DNA from: Rahnella victoriana
GTDB taxonomy: Bacteria; Pseudomonadota; Gammaproteobacteria; Enterobacterales; Enterobacteriaceae
DNA length: 64,000 nt
Reading direction: 5' to 3'
Assembly (NCBI RefSeq): GCF_004330295.1
Contig: NZ_SJOJ01000002.1
Location: 62,001 to 126,000, forward strand
Shown here: one piece after another, positions 27,846-35,567 of the stretch
How the letters are laid out: every line of letters begins with the position of its first letter
Position numbering within the stretch: position 1 is the first letter of the stretch
Translations under genes and position numbers: made by a program
The notes under the pieces: generated by a model
The model's input: the letters and a program-made list of their open reading frames with translations, nothing else
Database searches by the model: none
Told to the model about the DNA's origin: nothing

Positions 27846-27858
27846 TTAGTATGACTAA
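27846..27858. promoter_or_regulatory. Candidate operator palindrome upstream of the lyase operon
   Basis: TTAGT-ATG-ACTAA is a perfect inverted repeat, 46 bp before the lyase start. It is a possible site for the FadR-type regulator at the end of the operon. A palindrome this short could be chance. Confidence 0.3.
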
Positions 27859-27903
27859 AGAGTGAAATAACAGCAGATGAACGCCGCGAGGCCGGGAGAA
27901 AAC

Positions 27904-29238
27904 ATGACGTTAATGCGGTGCGGTAAGCAGAAGGGAATCACGGCGGGTATCGCCCTGATGCTGGGGCTGATGGCGGGCGCACAGGCGGCGGAACCGGCAT
28001 TTCTGAACCCGGCGCAAATGGTCGTGGTTCGCCAGCAACTTCACCAACACACGGCCGCGCCACAAACGGCACTGGCGTATCAGCAACTTTTGGCTGCTGC
28101 GGATTCCGCCCTGAAGAAACCCGCACTGAGCGTGACCGACAAAGGCATGACGCCGCCGGGCGGGTCAAAACATGATTACCTCAGCCTGAGCGCCTACTGG
28201 TGGCCGGATGACAGCAAACCCGACGGGCTGCCGTGGATCCGCAAAGACGGGCAGGTGAATCCGGCCAGCAAAAACGATCAGAGTGACGGCGTAAGGCTGG
28301 CGGATTTTACCGCGCGGGTGCAGAACCTGACGCTGGCCTGGTATTTCTCCGGTGAGCAGAAATATGCCGATAAAGCCGCCAGCCTGCTGCGTGCCTGGTT
28401 TATCACGCCGGAAACACGCATGAACCCGAACCTGAATTTTGCTCAGGGCGTGCCGGGGATTTCGCCGGGGCGTAACGCGGGCGTGCTGGATGGTCGCTAT
28501 TTTTCCACCCGGATTGTGGATTCTGTCGTGTTGTTGCAGGGCAATCCGGCCTGGACGGATAACGATGAACAGCAGATGCGGGCGTGGATGCAGGATTATC
28601 TGCACTGGTTGCAGGGCAGCAAAATTGCCAAAAAAGAAGGGCGCACGGAGAACAACCACGGTAACTGGTACGTGACACAGGTGTCCGGCATTGCGTGGTA
28701 TCTCGGTGATAAACCGCTGATCGGTGAAATGGCGACGTTGATGAAAAGTAAGCTCGACGTGCAGTTGAAACCCGACGGCACCCAACCTGCCGAACTGGCG
28801 CGCACCCGCTCATTTCATTACAGCTATTTCAACTTACAGGCCATCAGCATGATGGCGGTGCTGGCGCAGAAAAACGGCATCGATCTCTGGCATTACCGCA
28901 CGCCTCAGGGCGGCAGCGTGCTGACCTCGCTGGATTTTATGGCCCGCTTTACCGATCCCGGCGTGGCGTGGCCGTACAAATCGCTTGATCAGATCCGCGT
29001 GCGTCCGGTGCCGTTACTGTCGTGGGCGGATAACGCCACCGGCGAAAAACGTTACGAACAACAGATCCGCCGCGCGACTTTTACCTTACCGCCTGCCGGT
29101 CAGTCCGCTTCCGGCGGCTATCATCAAGACGTCACACGCGGTGCGGTGATGGAAGCCGGACGCGAAACCTGGCTGCTGTCGCTGCCGTCCTTCGCGGCAG
29201 GGTATGTCGCCCCGGCGACGCAGGAGGAGAAAAAATGA
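27904..29238 (+). CDS. Secreted alginate-lyase-family polysaccharide lyase
   Basis: A 444-residue protein with a signal peptide (GIALMLGLMAGAQA, cut near residue 28), hence periplasmic. It is all-alpha in character with the alginate lyase (PF05426, PL5-like) landmarks SAYWWPDDSK, RTENNHGNWY and RSFHYSYFNLQA. The ENNHGxW segment corresponds to the catalytic Asn-His of the family. The ATG at 27904 has GGGAG five bases upstream; an earlier in-frame ATG at 27877 has a weak ribosome site. The stop overlaps the next gene (ATGA). Alginate or another 1,4-linked polyuronate is the likely substrate, by family. Confidence 0.8.
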   Translation: MTLMRCGKQKGITAGIALMLGLMAGAQAAEPAFLNPAQMVVVRQQLHQHTAAPQTALAYQQLLAAADSALKKPALSVTDKGMTPPGGSKHDYLSLSAYWWPDDSKPDGLPWIRKDGQVNPASKNDQSDGVRLADFTARVQNLTLAWYFSGEQKYADKAASLLRAWFITPETRMNPNLNFAQGVPGISPGRNAGVLDGRYFSTRIVDSVVLLQGNPAWTDNDEQQMRAWMQDYLHWLQGSKIAKKEGRTENNHGNWYVTQVSGIAWYLGDKPLIGEMATLMKSKLDVQLKPDGTQPAELARTRSFHYSYFNLQAISMMAVLAQKNGIDLWHYRTPQGGSVLTSLDFMARFTDPGVAWPYKSLDQIRVRPVPLLSWADNATGEKRYEQQIRRATFTLPPAGQSASGGYHQDVTRGAVMEAGRETWLLSLPSFAAGYVAPATQEEKK

Positions 29239-31373
29239 ATCACTGGCAACCGCTGCTGATCAGTATCGATGAAGCGAAAAAATTACGCGCCGCCTGTGAA
29301 ACGGACTCGGTTCTGGGTGACGCGCTGCGGGCGCAAATCGCCACGCTGGAAAACACGCTGAAACAGCCGGTGGCGATCCCCGGTCACGGCGAAGCGGGCG
29401 GTCCTGAGCATACGCAGCATAAACAAAATTATCTGACCCTCAATCTTGCCGGACGCTTATTCCTGATCACCGGCGAACCGCGTTACCGCGAGCGGGCGCT
29501 GGCGCTGCTCAACGGGTATGCGGAAATGTATCCGTCGCTCGGCAGCGCGACCAGCAAAGACAGCAATGCGCCCGGCAGACTGTTCCACCAGACGCTGAAT
29601 GAAAATATGTTCTGGCTGTATGCCGTCGAAGGGTATCACTGCGTGATGGCTTCGCTGGACGCCGCGCAGCGTGAAACCATTGAAACCCGCCTGTTCCGCG
29701 TGATGGCGGACGATGCGCTGAACCGCCATACCGCTGATTTTGATATCGTGCATAACCACGGGATCTGGTCGGTAGCGGCGGCGGCGATCAGTGGTTACGT
29801 TCTGGGCGATGCCCCGCTGGTGGAAAAAGCCCTGTATGGCCTGAAGGGCGACCGGGAAAGCGGCGGCTTCTTTGCCCAGCTCAGTCAGCTGTTTTCACCG
29901 GACGGATATTACATCGAAGGGCCGTATTATCACCGTTTCGCCCTGCGTCCGTTGTTGTTGCTGGCGGAAGCCATTGAACGGCGACAGCCGGAATTACAGA
30001 TTTATCAGTTCCGCGATCAGATTATCCGCAAAACCTGCGAAGCCCTGATGCAGACGGCTTTCCCGGATGGCGTCTGGCCTGCGCTGAACGACTCCTCAAA
30101 AACCATTAATATCCGCGATGACGGCGCAGTCATTGCCGCCAGCGTCTGCTATGCGCGCTATTCACAGAACCCGGTATGGGTCGCTGTCGCTCAACAGCAG
30201 CAAAGCGTATGGGTCAGTGCGGCTGCGCTGCCACTTTCTGCAGCGCTGAAAAATGCCCCGCCAACCTCCGCTGACTGGGGCAGTGTTGCGCTGCGCGACG
30301 GCCCCGAAGGCACACAAGGGGGCATCGGTATTCTGCGTCATGGTACGCACGATCAGAGCATGGCGCTGATGTGGTACGGCCAGCATGGCAGCATTCCGCG
30401 TCTGCATTCCGCCCTCAATCACGGGCACTTCGACGGTCTGCACCTCAGCCTGTTCAGTCACGGGCGTGAATATCTGCGCGATTACGGTTTTGGCCGCTGG
30501 GTCAATGTCGAACCTAAATTCGGCGGGCGCTACATCCCGGAAAATAACACCTACTGCAAACAGACCGTCGCGCATAACACGGTGGTGGTGGACGGGCAGA
30601 GTCAGCATGGCGGAAACAGCCTGCAAGCGGAAACCCGCTGGGGCGAGTCGCACTTCTTCGTGACTGATCATCCGGCGGGACAGGGCATGAGCGCGCGCCT
30701 GCGGGACTATTATCCCGGCGTGAATCAGCAGCGAACGGTGCTGATGCTGAATTTGCCGGAATTACCGTCGCCGCTGATGGTCGATGTTTTCCGCCTCACC
30801 AGTCATCAACCGCACCGTTACGATTATTGCCTGCATCATCTCGGCCAGTTTGTCCGTTGCGACCCTACGCCGGATGCCGCCCGCGAGCTGAAACCGCTGG
30901 GTGAACAGCAGGGTTATCAGCATCTGTGGGATTGCGCCCGTGCGAAGATTGCGGCGGGAGCGTCAGCCTTATTCAGCTGGCTTGACGGCGACCGTTACCG
31001 GACGCTGACCAGCGCGTTTCCTGAGGGCGGTGAACTGATTGTCGCCCGCACCGGTGCCGGCGATCCGCATTTCAACCTGCGCAGCGAACCGGCATTGCTG
31101 TTACGCACGGACGGCACCAACGCCATTTTCGCCAGCGTGTTCGAAACCCACGGCTATTTCGATGAAGCCACCGAAACCTCGCTCAGTGCGCGCGGGCAGG
31201 TGGAACGCGTTAGCGTGACGGGTCACGACGACGTCCGCACAGAACTGAAGGTATTTCTCACCGGCAACCGCATCCTGAATATTCGTATCAATAACGGCGA
31301 CGCACCGGCAGCGGAAGACGCTTTCCGCGTGGCGTGGCAATCCGTCTCACCTCTGAGTATCCCTGAAGAATAA
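29235..31373 (+). CDS. Heparinase II/III-type oligo-uronate lyase, cytoplasmic
   Basis: A 712-residue protein without a signal peptide. The N-terminal alpha toroid has HNHGIWSVAAAAISG and YYIEGPYYHRFALRPLLLLAEAI, which resemble the catalytic Asn-His and Tyr segments of PL15/PL17-type exolytic oligoalginate lyases. The C-terminal half (about 350-700) is a beta-sandwich heparinase II/III domain (HGREYLRDYGFGRW, NNTYCKQTVAHNTVVVDGQ). It would cut imported oligomers to unsaturated monomers, which open to DEH. Translation is coupled to the upstream lyase by an ATGA overlap. The exact PL family is uncertain. Confidence 0.78.
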   Translation: MNHWQPLLISIDEAKKLRAACETDSVLGDALRAQIATLENTLKQPVAIPGHGEAGGPEHTQHKQNYLTLNLAGRLFLITGEPRYRERALALLNGYAEMYPSLGSATSKDSNAPGRLFHQTLNENMFWLYAVEGYHCVMASLDAAQRETIETRLFRVMADDALNRHTADFDIVHNHGIWSVAAAAISGYVLGDAPLVEKALYGLKGDRESGGFFAQLSQLFSPDGYYIEGPYYHRFALRPLLLLAEAIERRQPELQIYQFRDQIIRKTCEALMQTAFPDGVWPALNDSSKTINIRDDGAVIAASVCYARYSQNPVWVAVAQQQQSVWVSAAALPLSAALKNAPPTSADWGSVALRDGPEGTQGGIGILRHGTHDQSMALMWYGQHGSIPRLHSALNHGHFDGLHLSLFSHGREYLRDYGFGRWVNVEPKFGGRYIPENNTYCKQTVAHNTVVVDGQSQHGGNSLQAETRWGESHFFVTDHPAGQGMSARLRDYYPGVNQQRTVLMLNLPELPSPLMVDVFRLTSHQPHRYDYCLHHLGQFVRCDPTPDAARELKPLGEQQGYQHLWDCARAKIAAGASALFSWLDGDRYRTLTSAFPEGGELIVARTGAGDPHFNLRSEPALLLRTDGTNAIFASVFETHGYFDEATETSLSARGQVERVSVTGHDDVRTELKVFLTGNRILNIRINNGDAPAAEDAFRVAWQSVSPLSIPEE

Positions 31374-31400
31374 ACCTGAAGAATAAATTTGAAGAATAAA
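31362..31400 (+). repeat. Three tandem 13-bp repeats across the lyase stop codon
   Basis: CCTGAAGAATAAA occurs at 31362-31374 and 31375-31387, and TTTGAAGAATAAA at 31388-31400. Copy 1 contains the heparinase-type lyase stop codon, and copy 3 runs into the GGAG of the next gene. The 13-bp unit is not a multiple of three. Confidence 0.9.
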
Positions 31401-31409
31401 GGAGTTACC

Positions 31410-32186
31410 ATGTTTAACGATTTGAAAGGCCAGCGTGTTCTGATCACCGGTTCCACCAAAGGCATTGGTCTGGCAGCGGCACAGGCATTCGCCGCCGCAG
31501 GGGCCAAAGTCGGCATCAACGGCCATCGCCACGATGCCAGCCTCGATAAACTGGCGGCAGAGATCGCCCAACATGGCGGTGAAGTGGCGTATTTTGGCGC
31601 GGATGTCACCCAGTCCGCAGAATGCGAGGCGCTGGTGGCGAATTTCGTCGAACGCTTCGGCGGCATTGACGTGCTGATCAATAACGCGGGCGGTCTGGGC
31701 GGACGTCAGGGGCTGGAAAACATCGATGACGATTTTTATGATCATGTGATGGATCTTAACGCCCGTTCGGCGCTGATGGTCACCAAATTTGCCATCCCGC
31801 ATCTGCGCCACGCCGCGAAGCAGAGCGGTAAAACCACCTCGGTGATCAGCACCGGTTCGATTGCCGGTCGTGAAGGCGGCGGCCCCGGTGCCAGCCTGTA
31901 TGCGGCCTCTAAAGCCTGGCTGCATAATGTGCACCGCAACTGGGTGAAAGAATTCACCAAAGACAATATCCGCTTCAACGTGATTGCGCCGGGGACCATC
32001 GACACGGTTTTCCATGCGGATAAAACGGCCGAAGTGCGCGAAAAAATCTCCGGCACCATCGCCATGGGACGTTTTGGCACATCGGAAGAGCTGGCACCGT
32101 CTTACCTGTTTTTTGCCTCCCATGCGTGCAGCGGCTATATCACCGGTCAGATCCTTGACGTCAATGGCGGGCAGATGGCGCCATAG
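31410..32186 (+). CDS. Short-chain dehydrogenase/reductase, candidate DEH reductase
   Basis: A 258-residue classical SDR with the cofactor motif TGSTKGIG (13-20), NNAG at 91-94 and catalytic S150, Y164 and K168. The ATG at 31410 has GGAG at 31401-31404. It is the fourth step in a natural polyuronate pathway: SDR enzymes in alginate loci reduce 4-deoxy-L-erythro-5-hexoseulose uronate to 2-keto-3-deoxygluconate. That role is inferred from the neighbours. An acidic residue after the second strand, which would indicate NADH preference, is not seen; the segment reads INGHRHDAS. Confidence 0.75.
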   Translation: MFNDLKGQRVLITGSTKGIGLAAAQAFAAAGAKVGINGHRHDASLDKLAAEIAQHGGEVAYFGADVTQSAECEALVANFVERFGGIDVLINNAGGLGGRQGLENIDDDFYDHVMDLNARSALMVTKFAIPHLRHAAKQSGKTTSVISTGSIAGREGGGPGASLYAASKAWLHNVHRNWVKEFTKDNIRFNVIAPGTIDTVFHADKTAEVREKISGTIAMGRFGTSEELAPSYLFFASHACSGYITGQILDVNGGQMAP

Positions 32187-32280
32187 CGCACAGTTCGGGA
32201 GATTCATGGCGGCGGGGGCATGCAGCGCACCGTCGCCTGAACTATGATGTCGGCACTCTGCACAGGAAAAAGGGAAGCGA

Positions 32281-32991
32281 ATGAGCATGCAGTTTGAAAC
32301 CGCCGCAGGCATGACCCGTGGCCTGAACACCCATATCGCCCGTGATATCGCCCGTAAAATTCTCTCCGGCGAGCTGGCGTGCGGCGCGATCCTGCCCAAT
32401 GAAATCGAACTCGGCGAACAGTTTGGCGTCAGCCGCACCGCGTTGCGGGAAGCCCTGAAGTTGCTGACCTCCAAAGGGTTGCTGGAATCGCGTCCGAAAA
32501 TCGGCACCCGCGTGAAAGAGCGTCCGCAGTGGAACATGCTGGATCCGCAGTTACTGGAATGGATGCAGGGAATGGAAGCGACGGAAGAAATTTATCACCA
32601 GTTTCTGGAGTTCCGCAAAGCCATCGAACCCCACGCCACCGCGCTGGCCGCAGTGAACGCCAGCAAAGAGCAGCGTATCGAACTTTCACGTATCTATCGC
32701 CAGATGTGTCATGTCGCGGAAAATTTCGATGCGGCGCAGTGGGTGGATATCGATACCCAGTTTCACCGCATGATTTTCATCTCCTCCGGCAACTGTTTTT
32801 ATGTGCCTTTTGGTAACGTGCTGACCACGATTTTCAAATGGTTCTTTGAATACTCCTCCAAGGAAGGCGGCATGTGTCTCAATGAACACAAACGGATTTA
32901 TGAAGCGATCATGGCCGGTGATGAAGGCGCAGCATTTTCAGCCTCGCTGAGCCTGATGAAAGGGCACAAGCATCGTTTGCACAAGCCGTAA
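32281..32991 (+). CDS. FadR/GntR-family regulator (FCD domain)
   Basis: A 236-residue regulator with an N-terminal GntR winged helix (ARKILSGELACGAILPNEIELGEQFGVSRTALREALKLL) and a helical FCD ligand domain. It belongs to the group that includes UxuR, ExuR and KdgR-like sensors of sugar acids. As the last gene of the cluster it most likely represses the lyase operon and the symporter until a uronate intermediate such as KDG appears. A terminator follows. Confidence 0.85.
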   Translation: MSMQFETAAGMTRGLNTHIARDIARKILSGELACGAILPNEIELGEQFGVSRTALREALKLLTSKGLLESRPKIGTRVKERPQWNMLDPQLLEWMQGMEATEEIYHQFLEFRKAIEPHATALAAVNASKEQRIELSRIYRQMCHVAENFDAAQWVDIDTQFHRMIFISSGNCFYVPFGNVLTTIFKWFFEYSSKEGGMCLNEHKRIYEAIMAGDEGAAFSASLSLMKGHKHRLHKP

Positions 32992-33026
32992 CCTTGACGA
33001 AATAGCAGACGTTTTCCGACGTCAAT

Positions 33027-33057
33027 AAAATGCGCAGATTATTCTGCGCATTTTTTT
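33027..33057 (+). terminator. Terminator of the polyuronate operon
   Basis: A 12-bp stem AAAATGCGCAGA / TCTGCGCATTTT with a TTAT loop, followed by seven T residues. Confidence 0.92.
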
Positions 33058-33246
33058 GTCCTGTGGCTGAAATGAGATTTCAGATACAAAAATGAAACAA
33101 ATATCACGGCCGGTTACGCCACAGTGCCAGTTCGTCGTATAGACTTGTCATAATTATTACGGTCTAATCATTTCATCAGGAAATGGTATTTTTATTACGC
33201 ACAGTGATCAAAGGGATTTTATTTTAGTCATTAACGCGGTGAATAC

Positions 33247-34116
33247 ATGAAAATACTCAAGGTCAGTGATTTCTTTCTTTCGGAGCGCCATGCTTTCAGT
33301 TTATTCGATATGAACCGTCAGTCGCTGGAAGATGTTCACCGGCACGAATTTGATGAACTGGTTATTGTCCGTCATGGCAGCGGATTTCATATCATTAATG
33401 ATCAGGTGGAATTTATTCATAAAGGTGATTTCTTCATTGTCAGTGCCAATGACGTTCACTGTTATGAATCCACGAATAAGTTGTCAATTACCAATATTCT
33501 GCTACATAAAGCACGGCCATTTCATTTTATTCATCATATCAGCCAGCTGACTGCGGGGATCCACCAGCATACCTCGCCACTGAAAAAACGGCGTGCAGGA
33601 CTGACGAATGAAGAATTAGACAAAATTACCGAGCTGACGGAAAAAATGAATACCCTGTGTGATGCTGTTTATGATGATTCTTACTTTGCCACGGTGGAAT
33701 CCTATTTATTGTCTATGATCGTGATGATGTTTCAATGTGCCCGCCGCAGGGAATGCCGTACCAGCCATGCGGACTCAGGCAAGCGTCATCTGTTAAATTA
33801 CTTACGGGAGAATTATACATGCAATATTAACTGGGACTATTTATGTGAAGAAAGCGGCGTGGCAAAGCGAACCATGTTCCGCTTTATAAAAGAGATCACC
33901 GGGTTTACCCCGGAGAAATTCCAGCAACGTTACCGTTTACTTAAAACACAGGAGTTATTACGCACATCCGATTTAACGATAGGAAAGATCGCCAGACTGT
34001 GCGGATTTTCTACCACATCCCGACTGACGGAAGCTTATAAAAAACAATTTAACCGCACACCTACTCAGGAGCGTATGCGGGTCAGTAACAGTGTGATTGA
34101 AACCGTTCATCAGTAA
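33247..34116 (+). CDS. AraC-family regulator, RhaS/RhaR-like
   Basis: A 289-residue regulator with an N-terminal cupin sensor (VHRHEFDELVIVRHGSGFH, DQVEFIHKGDFFIVSANDVH) and two C-terminal AraC helix-turn-helix motifs (CEESGVAKRTMFRFIKEITG and IGKIARLCGFSTTSRLTEAYKKQF). The layout matches the L-rhamnose regulators RhaS and RhaR. It precedes an MFS transporter and an alpha-L-rhamnosidase on the same strand, so it probably activates them in response to rhamnose or a rhamnoside. Codon use is more AT-rich than in the adjacent lyase operon. Confidence 0.82.
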   Translation: MKILKVSDFFLSERHAFSLFDMNRQSLEDVHRHEFDELVIVRHGSGFHIINDQVEFIHKGDFFIVSANDVHCYESTNKLSITNILLHKARPFHFIHHISQLTAGIHQHTSPLKKRRAGLTNEELDKITELTEKMNTLCDAVYDDSYFATVESYLLSMIVMMFQCARRRECRTSHADSGKRHLLNYLRENYTCNINWDYLCEESGVAKRTMFRFIKEITGFTPEKFQQRYRLLKTQELLRTSDLTIGKIARLCGFSTTSRLTEAYKKQFNRTPTQERMRVSNSVIETVHQ

Positions 34117-34221
34117 TTCGCGTTAATAATATAAATTAATTACATAAAACCATAATAACAGTAAAGAGAAAGGAACACTCACGCCCTTTATTATTCACCG
34201 TTACCTCTGAAGGACATTATT

Positions 34222-35520
34222 ATGTCAACCGCTAAAAAACTTAATCCCTGGTATGTCGGGGTGGTTTCCGGCATGGCGTCATATATTGATTCTGCCGCCA
34301 TTGTTTCCAACGGGACCGCGCTGGTTATTTATCAGAAAACGATCGGCACCACGGCCGTACAAATCGGTATACTCTCCGGCATATTAACCCTGAGTATTGC
34401 GCTGGGCGCATTTCTCGGCGGCAGACTTGGCGACTGTTACGGCAGACGCAAAGTGTTTATTGTCACCATGGTGATGATCATATTGGGTACCTTGCTGCTG
34501 GCCTTCGGCAATACGTTCCCGGTGCTGTTTATCGGCACGCTGTTGGTCGGGCTGGCTACCGGCGCGGATTTACCGGTCTCTCTGGCGACCATTGCTGAAG
34601 CTGCCACGGACAAAAATCGCGGGAAAATTATCGGCCTGTCGAATCTGCTGTGGTTTCTGGGTATTGGCACCACGATGGCGATTTCCGCGCTGGTCGGCGG
34701 CTGGGGACGATCCGGTGCGCAGATTATGTATTTGCATGTCTGCGCCGCGGCCGCGATTTTACTGTTGCTGCGCTGCACGATCCCGGAGTCGCCATTATGG
34801 CTGGTTGCCCGCAATGAACGCCGCGCCGGGATCGTGACCATCCGTGCGCAGAACGCGCGGTTTAAAGATCTCCTGCATGGAAAATACCTGTGGCCGTTTG
34901 TTGCCCTGTGCCTGTTTTACGCCTTCACCAACCTTGCCGCCAATACCGGCGGGCAGTTTGGTACTTATATTGCGGTTAACGTCGTGGGGATCAGCGTCGC
35001 GCAAAATTCCCTGTGGAACCTGCTGACCATGCCGGTCGGGGTATTGGCGGGGATCTTATTTATGCGCTTCGTCGATACGCCGAAACGTATTCCCGCCTTT
35101 ATTTTTGGTGCCTGTTGTTTCGCGGGCGGATTCTTCCTGCCGGTGTTATTTAATTTCTCGCCGGCTTCCTGGTTCTGTTGTTTATTCTTCACCGCACTCG
35201 GCAGCGGACTGGCTTTCGAGGGGATCATGAAAGTGTGGTCGCAGGAATCTTTCCCGACCATGCTGCGTTCCACGGCGCAAGGCATTATCGTCGCGATTTC
35301 CCGTTTATTATGCGGCGTGCTGGCCTTTGTTACCCCGTTATTACTTGATGCCGGTCCGCTGGTGTTGTATTCCATTTTGTCCGCCACCGTGGCGTCAGGG
35401 TTATTCATTGGCTGGATATGTTTCCACGGCAAACACCGTAATGAATTTGCCGATGAAGGCGGGGTGCTTATTCGTGAGCAATCGTCTGAATATCCGGCAT
35501 CAGCGGCAAAACAAATGTAG
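34222..35520 (+). CDS. MFS sugar transporter, probable rhamnoside importer
   Basis: A 432-residue, 12-segment major facilitator of the sugar/acid porter type. The loop 2-3 motif GGRLGDCYGRRKVF and the segment-4 region GLATGADLPVSLATIAEAA are typical of that class. GAAGGAC precedes the ATG. It lies between an AraC-type regulator and a cytoplasmic rhamnosidase, so uptake of intact rhamnosides is inferred. It is not similar to the RhaT L-rhamnose-H+ symporter. Confidence 0.8.
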   Translation: MSTAKKLNPWYVGVVSGMASYIDSAAIVSNGTALVIYQKTIGTTAVQIGILSGILTLSIALGAFLGGRLGDCYGRRKVFIVTMVMIILGTLLLAFGNTFPVLFIGTLLVGLATGADLPVSLATIAEAATDKNRGKIIGLSNLLWFLGIGTTMAISALVGGWGRSGAQIMYLHVCAAAAILLLLRCTIPESPLWLVARNERRAGIVTIRAQNARFKDLLHGKYLWPFVALCLFYAFTNLAANTGGQFGTYIAVNVVGISVAQNSLWNLLTMPVGVLAGILFMRFVDTPKRIPAFIFGACCFAGGFFLPVLFNFSPASWFCCLFFTALGSGLAFEGIMKVWSQESFPTMLRSTAQGIIVAISRLLCGVLAFVTPLLLDAGPLVLYSILSATVASGLFIGWICFHGKHRNEFADEGGVLIREQSSEYPASAAKQM

Positions 35521-35567
35521 TTATCCCTTTTATCGCGCAACGTTAATTACACGAGGAGTCATGCATT

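Noticed and set aside
31347-32537. A 396-codon frame antisense to the SDR and FadR-type genes
   Set aside because: It lies opposite two well-supported genes and shows no domain character or ribosome site.
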